From Puniceicoccaceae bacterium (lineage in GTDB: Bacteria; Verrucomicrobiota; Verrucomicrobiia; Opitutales; Coraliomargaritaceae): DNA of 14,437 bases. The position numbers and the translations under genes are program-made. A model generated the notes under the pieces. It searched no databases, had not been told where the DNA came from, and worked only from the letters and a program-made list of their open reading frames with translations. The stretch covers positions 1 to 14,437 of the forward strand of contig PWZW01000039.1 of the NCBI GenBank assembly GCA_003567255.1, in the 5' to 3' direction. Position 1 is the stretch's first letter. Each line of letters begins with the position of its first letter. This document shows positions 6,936 to 14,437 of the stretch, piece after piece.

Positions 6936-8294
6936 ATGTATATCACAGACCTCAACAAAGACGGCGGTATTGGCGCCAATTCCTTGCTACTTGAAATCGG
7001 GCCTTTTCGTATTTTGATCGACGCCGGCATGCATCCCAAACAGATCGGGCCCGCAGCGCTTCCCAATTTCCGCCCGATCAAACAAGAGGGAGTCGACGCC
7101 ATTGTCCTCACCCACTGCCACCTCGACCACCTTGGGGCCCTGCCACTCGCCGCAAAAACCAATCCAAACGCGCCGGTGATCACCTCCATCCCAAACCTCA
7201 CCCTGGCCCCGCGGATGTTGCGAAATTCTATTAATGTAATGAAGCGGCAGCGGGCCGAACACGGTATTCAGGAGTATCCACTCTTCGTTCACCGCGACCT
7301 TGCCGCCCTTAGCCGACAGTTTGAAGGGCAACAGTACGGACGCAAAGAAACTTACCGCAGTCAGGGCAGCACTTTCGATATCACCCTCCACACGGCTGGT
7401 CACGTCGCCGGAGCCAGCGCAGTGGAAATCGAGCATGATGGCGAAAAAATATGCTTCACCGGAGACGTTCTCTTCGATCAACAAAACACACTGCCGGGTG
7501 CCCAACTCCCGAGTGGGCCCTTTGACGTGCTCGTTCTTGAAACCACGCGTGGCCTCACTGAACGGCCCCAGGGCAAAACCCGCGCTACCGAAACCGAACG
7601 GCTTCTCAAAAAAATCGTCGAAATCCTCGACCGTGGGGGTTCCTGCCTAATTCCCGTTTTCGCTCTGGGACGTATGCAGGAAATGCTCAAACTCTTGAGC
7701 AAATCACTGCGCGACGGCACCCTGCCACGCAGTTCGGTATTTGTCACTGGTCTCGGGCTCGATCTCGCAAATCACTTTGATCAAATTCGACAAAAAACCG
7801 GCCTCATTGATTTTGATATTGAGGTCATTGAAGAAATGGGGGCAGGTCCGCTTGAACCCAACCTCGTGCCGGGACGCAATCCGACCAAGCGCGGGATTTA
7901 TCTGGTTTCCAGCGGCATGCTCGTGGCCCATACTCCAAGCTACCAAGTTGCGGCCTCGCTCCTCTCAGACTCGAAAAACGGAATCTGTTTCATCGGCTAC
8001 TGTGACCCCGACACGCCCGGCGGCACCCTGCTGAAAACCGCCAACGGTGAGCGCTTCCTCTTCGACGCTTACGACTATTCAACACCCGTCCATGCGTCGG
8101 TCGATCAATTTGACATGAGCGGACACGCCGATCGCGAGGAATTGGTGGCTTACGCCGTAAAAACCCAAGCAAAAAAAATCGTGCTCACCCACGGTGACCC
8201 CGAAGCCCGGGCCTGGTTCAAGGAGACCTTGCAAAAGGTCATGCCGGAAAGCGAAATCATCGACCCTAAGCCACTGGATCGCATTTCCCTTTAA
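6936..8294 (+). CDS. Metallo-beta-lactamase fold beta-CASP protein, CPSF73/RNase J-like RNA-processing enzyme
   Basis: This 452-residue protein has an MBL core with a beta-CASP insert, the architecture of nucleases that cut RNA (CPSF73/Ysh1, archaeal aCPSF, bacterial relatives). The metal ligands are in place: H60-C-H62-L-D64-H65 in LTHCHLDHLG, H156 in TAGHVAGASA and D177 in FTGDVLFD. The beta-CASP motifs follow: acidic motif A E202 (LETTRG, usually ESTYG), motif B H397 (MSGHADREEL) and motif C H419 (VLTHGDPEA). There is no KH domain, S1 domain or signal peptide. The overall form resembles the short bacterial YSH1-type family more than RNase J, which is longer. It stands alone on the plus strand with a weak ribosome binding site, and the stem-loop region follows it. 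Endo- versus exonuclease activity cannot be told from sequence. Confidence 0.93.
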   Translation: MYITDLNKDGGIGANSLLLEIGPFRILIDAGMHPKQIGPAALPNFRPIKQEGVDAIVLTHCHLDHLGALPLAAKTNPNAPVITSIPNLTLAPRMLRNSINVMKRQRAEHGIQEYPLFVHRDLAALSRQFEGQQYGRKETYRSQGSTFDITLHTAGHVAGASAVEIEHDGEKICFTGDVLFDQQNTLPGAQLPSGPFDVLVLETTRGLTERPQGKTRATETERLLKKIVEILDRGGSCLIPVFALGRMQEMLKLLSKSLRDGTLPRSSVFVTGLGLDLANHFDQIRQKTGLIDFDIEVIEEMGAGPLEPNLVPGRNPTKRGIYLVSSGMLVAHTPSYQVAASLLSDSKNGICFIGYCDPDTPGGTLLKTANGERFLFDAYDYSTPVHASVDQFDMSGHADREELVAYAVKTQAKKIVLTHGDPEARAWFKETLQKVMPESEIIDPKPLDRISL

Positions 8295-8634
8295 GGCGTC
8301 AGAGCAAACTCCACAGCACAAAGATCTTCAGCGTCCTTCCGCTCGGCACTTTGCCGAGTGCACCTTCCGGACCAGCATCCCCATGCCTCCCCGGGTGTCG
8401 GGAAGGCTGTCGCCGCTCCGCCTCAGATCCCCCGCGGAACGCAGGACCGCCGTCCTCATGCTATCTGCACGTCGCTCCGTACTGTCTGCGTGAGCCGCGG
8501 GGATAGGCCCTCGACGCAAGAAGTGACAGAGGTCTTCCCCCTACCCCGGAGAACCAATCCACAGCAAAATGCTGCCTTGACGTTCATCGCCCCGCCACCC
8601 CGAAGCCTTCCGGCTTCGCACACTCCCACGAAAC
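8295..8634. other. Gene-free intergenic region with five successive stem-loops
   Basis: No ORF here looks like a protein. I find stems at 8342-8358 (CTCGGCA/TGCCGAG, 3-nt loop), 8385-8407 (GCCT and CCCG paired with CGGG and AGGC around one mismatch), 8427-8504 (long-range, listed separately), 8562-8574 (CAGCA/TGCTG) and 8601-8618 (CGAAGCC/GGCTTCG, TTCC loop). It is GC-rich and lies between the convergent MBL-fold and glnK genes. It could be the 3' untranslated region of the MBL-fold gene, an independent structured RNA, or a palindromic repeat element. Confidence 0.55.
8427..8504. repeat. Long-range inverted repeat forming a branched stem
   Basis: The outer arms 8427-8437 and 8495-8504 pair over 10 bp with one bulged C (ATCCCC, GCGG against CCGC, GGGGAT). 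Inside, ACGCAG (8439-8444) pairs with CTGCGT (8486-8491), and a small GGAC/GTCC hairpin lies at 8444-8455. The nested pairing suggests a folded RNA or cruciform element, not a simple terminator, since no T-run follows on either strand. Confidence 0.5.
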
Positions 8635-8678
8635 AAAAAAACCGGCTGCTCCCGAGGGAACAGCCGGCTGAATTTTTT
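8635..8678 (-). terminator. Rho-independent terminator of glnK, probably bidirectional
   Basis: The stem CCGGCTG (8642-8648) pairs with CAGCCGG (8661-8667), extended inside by TCCC/GGGA after one mismatch. On the minus strand it is followed at once by seven T (8641-8635), an ideal terminator about 45 bp after the glnK stop. On the plus strand TTTTTT (8673-8678) follows 5 nt after the stem, so it may also end the MBL-fold transcript. Confidence 0.9.
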
Positions 8679-8710
8679 CCAGCGCTATAAAACGCTGTGC
8701 TTAAGAAGCT

Positions 8711-9061
<351 letters not shown>

Positions 9062-9095
9062 TTAAGTGTTTTTGTGGTTAATGGCTAGCGGAAAC

Positions 9096-10595
9096 TTAGT
9101 GACTGCTCGGAGAGAAGTCTGGATAAGCCTCTTGGCCATGCTCACAGAGATCAAGTCCTTCTGCTTCTTCTTCTGCGGTTACCCGTACACCAATCGTTAC
9201 CTTAAGGATCATGAAGATGATGAAGGAGAAGATGAAGGCAGCAGCACAAACGGAAACGGCTCCAAGTACCTGAACACCGAAGTTTGCTCCACCAAAGATA
9301 CCTACTGCAACCGTACCCCAGATACCGACCACACCGTGAACGGAAATGGCACCGACTGGGTCGTCCACTTTAGCCTTGTCGAGGAAGATAATCGAGAAGA
9401 CCACGATAACGCCACCGATAATACCCACAAGGATCGAGGCCATTGGGCCCATGGCGTCCGCACCAGCGGTGATTGCCACAAGACCGGCAAGAATACCATT
9501 CAGAGCCATCGTCAAGTCTGGCTTCTTGATAAGGATCCAGGAAACGAACATCGCGGTGAGTCCGCCAGCAGAAGCTGCCAAAGCCGTAGTCGTGAAGACC
9601 AAGCCGAGCTCTTCAGGCTCCGCTGAAAGGACCGAACCACCATTGAAGCCGAACCAACCAACGAAGAGAAGGAACACACCAATCGCAGCAAGCGGTAAGT
9701 TGTGTCCAAGGATCGGACGAATCTTTCCGTCAACATACTTGCCCGCACGTGGTCCAAGGATGATCACACAAGCAAGGGCGGCAAATCCACCGAAACCGTG
9801 CACCACTGCAGATCCAGCGAAGTCAGCGAAGCCCATGGCGTCGAGCCAACCTTCACCCCAGTGCCAGGAACCAACTACAGGATAGCCGATAGCTACCAGG
9901 ATAAGAGAGAAAATCATGAAAGAGCTGAGCTTGATACGCTCGGCAACCGCACCGGAAACAATCGTTGCCGCCGTTGCCGCAAACATTGCCTGGAAGATGA
10001 AGTCACCGAAACCAGTCATGGCCAGGCCAACACCACCGTACCCAAAGGTACCATCGGCATCAGCATTCAAATCGCCAATCGGTCCACCAAAACCAAGCAC
10101 GTTTGGAATGATCCAATCTGCCGGGTAGTGGGTATTGAAGCCGATCAAAGCGTAGGTCAGGATACCGATTGCAATGATGAACACATTCTTGAAGAGGATG
10201 TTCACCGTGTTCTTCGCCTGTGTCATCCCCGCTTCGAGCGTAGCGAAGCCGAGGTGCATGAGGAGCACCAGCGCGGCCGCAATGCAGGTCCACAACATGG
10301 ACACCACAAAGAAGTCGAAAGCAAAGGCGTACTCGCCCTGACGCTCAAGAAGTGCAAGGTAGTCCTCAGCCTCTTCAATTCCAGCGTCAACCGCTGCTTG
10401 TGCAGGAGCCAAGGCGAGCGCGATGACAGACGAGTAGTCAGCCGCTTCTTCTTCAGCAACCGCCGGAGTCGGGGCAAACGCAAAAGCGCTCACACAGGCA
10501 AGGGCCAGAGTAAAGCACTTTAATTTACGAAAGCGGCCAAAGAACGACTTCGGCGCCTCCGCTTCATTAGTGTGTGATGAGTGTTTTGTTTTCAT
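9096..10595 (-). CDS. amtB: Ammonium transporter (Amt/MEP/Rh family)
   Basis: A 499-residue integral membrane protein that conducts ammonium into the cell as a trimer. The pore's twin histidines are H266 (SAVVHGFGG) and H420 (AISVHGVVG). D258, eight residues before the first, matches the conserved recruitment-site Asp. The family segment GFATLEAGMTQAKNTVNI (116-133) and the signature DPVGAISVHGVVGIWGTVAV are clear, with about eleven membrane helices. Before the first core helix (about 92-113) there is a 27-residue charged start, a signal-peptide-like segment (about 28-47, ending PTPAVA) and about 45 extra residues, making it longer than E. coli AmtB. It is the first gene of an amtB-glnK operon with a sigma-54 type promoter upstream. 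No Shine-Dalgarno is evident at the ATG. Confidence 0.97.
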   Translation of the reverse strand: MKTKHSSHTNEAEAPKSFFGRFRKLKCFTLALACVSAFAFAPTPAVAEEEAADYSSVIALALAPAQAAVDAGIEEAEDYLALLERQGEYAFAFDFFVVSMLWTCIAAALVLLMHLGFATLEAGMTQAKNTVNILFKNVFIIAIGILTYALIGFNTHYPADWIIPNVLGFGGPIGDLNADADGTFGYGGVGLAMTGFGDFIFQAMFAATAATIVSGAVAERIKLSSFMIFSLILVAIGYPVVGSWHWGEGWLDAMGFADFAGSAVVHGFGGFAALACVIILGPRAGKYVDGKIRPILGHNLPLAAIGVFLLFVGWFGFNGGSVLSAEPEELGLVFTTTALAASAGGLTAMFVSWILIKKPDLTMALNGILAGLVAITAGADAMGPMASILVGIIGGVIVVFSIIFLDKAKVDDPVGAISVHGVVGIWGTVAVGIFGGANFGVQVLGAVSVCAAAFIFSFIIFMILKVTIGVRVTAEEEAEGLDLCEHGQEAYPDFSPSSH

Positions 10596-10639
10596 GTATG
10601 TGTGAACAGATGATGTTGTGTTGAATTTTGACGAGTTAG

Positions 10640-10686
10640 GGCCAGTTCGGCTGACCAGTGTTCATAGTTCGCTCAATGCAATGAGC
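10640..10686 (-). other. Two small hairpins in the predicted amtB leader
   Basis: GCTCA (10671-10675) pairs with TGAGC (10682-10686) just after the predicted start of transcription. GGCCAG (10640-10645) pairs with CTGACC (10651-10656) with one G-T pair. Both are short. They could affect leader stability, but no known riboswitch shape is evident. Confidence 0.3.
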
Positions 10687-10699
10687 TCAGAACTGTTTG

Positions 10700-10715
10700 A
10701 GCAGAGCACATGCCA
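10700..10715 (-). promoter_or_regulatory. Sigma-54 (RpoN) -24/-12 promoter of amtB-glnK
   Basis: Read on the minus strand the site is TGGCATGTGCTCTGCT, against the consensus TGGCAC-N5-TTGCA. The invariant GG and GC doublets are present at the correct 10-bp separation. It lies 105 bp upstream of the amtB start, on the right strand. Sigma-54 control of ammonium uptake genes is well established in other bacteria. Transcription would begin near 10689. Confidence 0.8.
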
Positions 10716-10784
10716 AAATTAAAAAAACCCGACACACCGGCCATGAATGCCCTAAAATCCTTTCGACCCGCGCCTTCCCGTATT

Positions 10785-10823
10785 GGCATTTTGATGGTTA
10801 TCAACTAATTATGAATAAATGCC
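10785..10823. promoter_or_regulatory. Inverted repeat at enhancer distance from the sigma-54 promoter
   Basis: GGCATTT (10785-10791) and AAATGCC (10817-10823) are perfect inverted copies about 96 to 134 bp upstream of the predicted start. A third half-site, AATGCC, lies at 10746-10751. Activators of sigma-54 such as NtrC bind dyads at such distances, but this sequence is not the proteobacterial NtrC consensus, so the role is inferred from position only. Confidence 0.35.
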
Positions 10824-10859
10824 TTTTTTGAAAACTTTTGGTTTAATTTTAACCTTCTC

Positions 10860-11271
10860 ACAAAATCACCCAAATCCCGTTAGTCTTCGACGCCCCGCAC
10901 GTTTAAAAATCCGTTGCCTATGCCCACCTGAATGACGATTCAACCAAGGTGGGTCATCGCACACTTGCACATTTTTAGAGATGGCTTGGCTCCAGTGGAT
11001 GTTCTTTCTGAACACCATTAAACCAATGGCAGGGCCGACTGCCCTGCGCTCGCCTCGCGATGCGTCACTAGAGTTTATCAAGCTATTCAACCAAACCGAC
11101 GGCTTTGGCTTCGACACAACCAAGCACAAAGCCAATGATTACACCCTCGTCAAGGCATACGCGCGCCGAGGCCAACAAGTCCCTCGGGATGCCTGTTTCA
11201 TAGACGGCTCCGGGCATCTATCCTGCTACGCCCTAAAATTGAGCAAGGGCATCGTGCGACCTTTTCAGGCT
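10860..11271. other. Region of unclear nature downstream of the BCCT gene
   Basis: No gene can be assigned with confidence between the BCCT stop and the amtB control region. A plus-strand frame starting at ATG 10981 stays open through here, with codon use like a real gene (many GGC, ACC, AAG, GAC, GCC codons) and a plausible composition, but it runs on antisense to the BCCT 3' end as far as 11700. It may be a decayed gene that lost its stop. A hairpin at 10923-10953 pairs CCCACCT with AGGTGGG and GAAT with ATTC around a 5-nt bulge; no T-run follows directly, so it is not a standard terminator. Confidence 0.4.
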
Positions 11272-13269
11272 TTACCTAACAATATTGAGGAAGTGAAGGT
11301 GCCTTTCGTACTGATCGAGGATATCATTGATGATCCCTTCTTCAGACCAATTCATAATATCATACCCCTGCCCACCTTCTCTGAAGTATACATCTGCGCG
11401 ATAATATTCCAGAGCCTTGGCCCGTTTCCTTCGGGTGTCATCGAGCACGAACGCAGGGCGTTCGTAACTGCGCGGGCGAACCATATAGTAAAAGTCCATT
11501 TCGTCCCCATGCAGAATTTCGATCCAGATACGTCCATCGTCTCCAGAATCAATCTTGGTCTTCAAGTTTCGTCCCTCCAACTCCTTCGCAACTGCTCCGA
11601 AAGCGGCTTTAACGGGACCCTGAATAAACTTGAGAACCGCTGCTTCATCGGGGTGATCCACAACGGTCCGGAGCCGTTTCCGCCAGTTACCCCCGGATAA
11701 ACCGACAGTTCTGGCCTCGATGAGGCTGCTCCGCTTGAGCGTTTCAAAGCGCAAAGCCCGATGCAACCCGAGGCAAATGAAAAGCATGATGATGGTGAAT
11801 GGTAGGGCACTTGCGATGGTGGCCGTTTGTAGCGCGGTGAGCCCACCGGCAAGGAGCAGGACCGCCGCCACGACACCTTCCAAGATTGCCCAAAAAATGC
11901 GCTGCCAAAGTGGGGATTCCTCTTTTCCACCGGAGGTGAGCATATCCACAACGAGTGAACCGGAGTCCGATGAGGTGACGAAGAAGGTAATCACCAAAAG
12001 CGTTGCAAAAAAGGAAGTTATCGAAGAAAGCGGCAACTCCTCGAAAAAGACGAAAAGCGCAACCGACTCATCTTCCATAACCGCAGATGCAAGCCCCTCA
12101 ATGCCTTGAAACATGATCATGTGAAGGGCGGTGTCGCCGTAAAACGTCATCCACATAAAGGTGAAGCCGACGGGCACGAACAGTACGCCACAAACAAACT
12201 CGCGGATGGTCCTTCCCCGCGACACGCGAGCGATGAACATGCCGACGAAGGGGGACCAGGCAATCCACCAACCCCAGTAAAAGAGCGTCCACCCTCCGAT
12301 CCAACTGGTCGGCTCATAGGCGTACAAATTAAAGGTCGTCGCGACAAATCCGGAAAGGTAATTTCCGGTGTTTTGCACCAAAGTTTGGAGCAAAAACACG
12401 GTCGGTCCAAAGACCAAAACAAAGGCGAGCAAGCCGACCGCCAAGACAATGTTTAATTCAGAAATACGCCGAATGCCGCCATCCAGGCCAAGACCTACGG
12501 AAATGGTGGCGATCGCGGTGATCACCCCAATCAAGACCACTTGAATGACAGGCGTTGAAGGGAGCCCAAAGAGGTACTCCAGGCCTGAATTCACCTGTAT
12601 CACGCCAAAGCCAAGCGAAGTCGCCACCCCAAAAATAGTTCCGAGAACCGCAAAGATATCAACGGCATGGCCAATCGGCCCGTAGATACGGTTTCCAATG
12701 AGAGGAAATAGAGCGGACCGAACGGTCAACGGGAGGTCGTGACGAAAGGCAAAGTAAGCGAGTGAAAGTGCGATCACCGCATAGATCGCCCAAGCATGCA
12801 CCCCCCAGTGGAAGAAGGTGATGCGCATCGATTCTCTGGCGGCATCGACGGTTTCCCCGGTACCGGTCGGCGGCGAAACGTAGTGCATGACCGGCTCGGC
12901 GACTCCGAAAAACATTAAACCAATGCCCATACCAGCAGAGAAGAGCATCGCAAACCATGATAGATAGCTGTAATCCGGTGTGCTGTGATCCGGCCCGAGC
13001 TTGATCTTGCCCATGGCGGAGAGGCCGAGGTAAATCACAAACACCACAAAAAAGGCCACCGACATAACGTAAAACCACCCAGCGGAATCGCTAATCCACG
13101 CTTGGACCGAACCAAAAACACTCTCGGCAGATTCGGGGAATCCGACTGAAAACACCAACAGGACCAAAACTAAAAATGAGGAAACGTAAAAAACGGGTGG
13201 ATTGATTTGCAGACGAATCTTCTTTTTGGGTGCGTCAGCTTTTTCGGCGGGCGTTTTTTTCTCTTCCAT
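11272..13269 (-). CDS. BCCT family transporter (glycine betaine/choline type), probably Na+-coupled
   Basis: A 665-residue inner-membrane symporter with about twelve helices, involved in uptake of quaternary ammonium compatible solutes. The glycine stretch GMGIG (113-117) is followed by FFGVAEPV. The aromatic box fits BetP numbering by spacing: W155, W160 and Y163 in HWGVHAWAIY, and W335 in the signature GWTLFYWGWWIAW (326-338). The sodium-site region TSSDSGS (432-438) is present. Gly at 117, where proton-coupled choline carriers have Asp, argues for Na+-coupled betaine transport; this is inference. About 155 residues after the last helix (from about 511) form a large cytoplasmic domain, as in the long BetT-type members, which may sense osmotic state. 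There is no clear Shine-Dalgarno. The porin-like gene lies 116 bp upstream on the same strand. Confidence 0.93.
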   Translation of the reverse strand: MEEKKTPAEKADAPKKKIRLQINPPVFYVSSFLVLVLLVFSVGFPESAESVFGSVQAWISDSAGWFYVMSVAFFVVFVIYLGLSAMGKIKLGPDHSTPDYSYLSWFAMLFSAGMGIGLMFFGVAEPVMHYVSPPTGTGETVDAARESMRITFFHWGVHAWAIYAVIALSLAYFAFRHDLPLTVRSALFPLIGNRIYGPIGHAVDIFAVLGTIFGVATSLGFGVIQVNSGLEYLFGLPSTPVIQVVLIGVITAIATISVGLGLDGGIRRISELNIVLAVGLLAFVLVFGPTVFLLQTLVQNTGNYLSGFVATTFNLYAYEPTSWIGGWTLFYWGWWIAWSPFVGMFIARVSRGRTIREFVCGVLFVPVGFTFMWMTFYGDTALHMIMFQGIEGLASAVMEDESVALFVFFEELPLSSITSFFATLLVITFFVTSSDSGSLVVDMLTSGGKEESPLWQRIFWAILEGVVAAVLLLAGGLTALQTATIASALPFTIIMLFICLGLHRALRFETLKRSSLIEARTVGLSGGNWRKRLRTVVDHPDEAAVLKFIQGPVKAAFGAVAKELEGRNLKTKIDSGDDGRIWIEILHGDEMDFYYMVRPRSYERPAFVLDDTRRKRAKALEYYRADVYFREGGQGYDIMNWSEEGIINDILDQYERHLHFLNIVR

Positions 13270-13385
13270 AGTTTAAATAATCTTTTGTGAATTAAGCGTT
13301 TGGCTTACACGCATGCTCGAAAACTTCCGGAGTGTCGCAGACCTACGACCGGGCTATTTGAGACGGCTTGCGCTCTTAATCGTGC
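13270..13385. other. Short intergenic region before the BCCT gene
   Basis: It holds the start region of the BCCT transcript or an operon spacer. An A/T-rich stretch precedes the BCCT ATG. I see no T-run terminator for the upstream barrel gene, so read-through into the transporter gene is possible. Confidence 0.4.
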
Positions 13386-14437
13386 TCAGAAATAGTAGCC
13401 AAAGTTTAGGTTGAAGCGGGTCTGCCAACGATCGTTTTCATTTGCGCCAAACTGGCCGCTGAGCGCACCGGTGGCGTCCGGCTCAGCGGGTGCGGAGACC
13501 TCACGATTTCCGACAAAATCATTCCCGTCCGAAAAGACCATTTCCGAGTAAATATACCAATTCCCACTTGCCCAGGCAGATCCCAAGGTTATGAAATTAC
13601 TGTCGTTGAACCCACCCTTCGGCTTTAGGAGGGAGCTGTACTCAACGAAGGGCCGCACAGAGTCGAGCCAAGTCAAGGTTGGCGTCTCGTAAAGGTAGCT
13701 CAGGGAAACCGCGGGAATCCACATTTCCGCAGCCACTTCAGTCGGAAAATCATAGGCACCCATGGTCACGAGGTCGCGGGTCAGGCTCACTCCATCAGCA
13801 TCTTGGTAATCCACATTGAACTTACTATAGCTCAACTGTGAGGTAAGGTTCCAATTCCCCCACTCAAGCACACTGTGCACAGAGGCCGCGAAGCGGTCAC
13901 CATTACTCTGCCGTCCGTTGCTGTCCAATACCTGGTAGAGGAACGACGCTCCAAGAGAGCTGTCTGCACCAAGGAGCGTGCTTTGGTATATGGCACGCAG
14001 GTTAAATTGGTGGGATTCTTCGTAGCCCAAGCCCGTCTCATCGACCACGTCGTAGGAAAAGCGGCTGCTCTGGCGGCTGAAATTGTTTCCCCCACCCCGC
14101 GGCGCAGACCTTGCATAGTAGGCGAAATCGAGCGTCCAATCTTCAATGCGTTCCACGGTGTACTTGATCCCCAGGTTCATGTTATCAGACAAACCAACGT
14201 AGTAATGCTGGTCAAAAAACCAGCTTTGCGAGACCCCAAACGGTCCGGGTCCAAACGGAGCGCGGTTGAGCCCCGCGATGATCTGATCCTTTTGGTCAAG
14301 TTGGTAACCCACCCAGGCAGCACGGGGAAAATGGTAGCTGTCGGCATTATTTGCACCATAGCCTGGATAAAACCGGTATTCAGCATGCCCAATCCAAGGA
14401 CCACGCTCATAATCAAGGTTGATGCGAAAGGTGTCCA
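13386..14437 (-). CDS. Outer-membrane beta-barrel (porin-like) protein, 5' end cut by window edge
   Basis: The frame is open from the right edge to the stop at 13386; the first complete codons encode DTFRINLDYERGPWIG, so the N-terminus and signal peptide lie outside. The visible 350 residues alternate polar and aromatic or hydrophobic residues in short strands split by Gly/Asn/Asp turns (YYVGLSDNMNLGIKYTVE, ASGNWYIYSEMVF). They end in NLNFGYYF with a terminal Phe, the usual barrel-assembly signal. This indicates an outer-membrane barrel of the porin type. An internal GTG at 14312 could be taken for a start, but the coding pattern clearly continues upstream of it. Substrate is unknown. The neighbouring BCCT gene on the same strand might suggest passage of small solutes, which is a guess. 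Confidence 0.82.
   Translation of the reverse strand, partial: DTFRINLDYERGPWIGHAEYRFYPGYGANNADSYHFPRAAWVGYQLDQKDQIIAGLNRAPFGPGPFGVSQSWFFDQHYYVGLSDNMNLGIKYTVERIEDWTLDFAYYARSAPRGGGNNFSRQSSRFSYDVVDETGLGYEESHQFNLRAIYQSTLLGADSSLGASFLYQVLDSNGRQSNGDRFAASVHSVLEWGNWNLTSQLSYSKFNVDYQDADGVSLTRDLVTMGAYDFPTEVAAEMWIPAVSLSYLYETPTLTWLDSVRPFVEYSSLLKPKGGFNDSNFITLGSAWASGNWYIYSEMVFSDGNDFVGNREVSAPAEPDATGALSGQFGANENDRWQTRFNLNFGYYF

Noticed and set aside
9702..10523. Plus-strand 273-codon frame antisense to amtB
   Set aside because: It is highly charged with many His, Asp and Arg, as expected for the complement of a membrane-protein gene; the minus frame is a clear Amt.
10721..10740. T-run with weak hairpin upstream of the sigma-54 site as terminator of the BCCT transcript
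   Set aside because: On the minus strand seven T follow a CCG/CGG stem of only 3-4 bp, too weak to call.
13303..13320. TGGCTTACACGCATGC as a second sigma-54 site
   Set aside because: The GG to GC spacing is one base too long and it faces away from the BCCT gene.

Overview
The window reads as a chromosomal segment of a Gram-negative bacterium. The outer-membrane beta-barrel gene ending in an aromatic residue supports this, as do the ThuA-type and PIG-L-type proteins common in Planctomycetota/Verrucomicrobiota and the mostly weak Shine-Dalgarno sequences. My best guess is a marine member of Verrucomicrobiota (class Opitutia), but that is inference; no rRNA or tRNA gene is present to settle it.

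Left part (1-3450, all minus strand): the start of the division and cell-wall (dcw) cluster, in the order mraZ, a small unrecognised ORF, rsmH, ftsL and ftsI. The ftsI gene runs off the left edge before its KTG box. The genes overlap or abut (GTGA at mraZ/small ORF, 17 nt at small ORF/rsmH, ATGA at rsmH/ftsL), which indicates one translationally coupled operon. Five TGGGR boxes at exact 10-bp spacing upstream of mraZ match the known MraZ autoregulatory operator and show that mraZ starts at the internal ATG at 3376.

Middle (3450-8710): a divergent DUF721/DciA-like gene (plus). It converges on a PIG-L-type deacetylase gene, which follows a secreted ThuA-ankyrin fusion gene on the minus strand. 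A plus-strand metallo-beta-lactamase/beta-CASP RNA-processing-type protein follows. The 416 bp after it hold a run of stem-loops ending in a strong, potentially bidirectional terminator.

Right part (8711-14437, minus strand): amtB and glnK form a nitrogen-uptake operon. AmtB imports ammonium and the P-II protein plugs and senses it. A sigma-54 type -24/-12 element lies about 105 bp upstream of amtB, with an inverted repeat at enhancer distance. Upstream of that come a 0.4-kb stretch of unclear nature, a BCCT-family betaine/choline-type transporter, and the 3' portion of an outer-membrane barrel gene cut by the right edge.

No CRISPR array, insertion sequence, phage gene, tRNA or rRNA was seen. 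This is largely core chromosome. The more unusual items are the small ORF inside the dcw operon, the ThuA-ankyrin fusion, the structured 8.3-8.7 kb intergenic region and the sigma-54 control of amtB-glnK.
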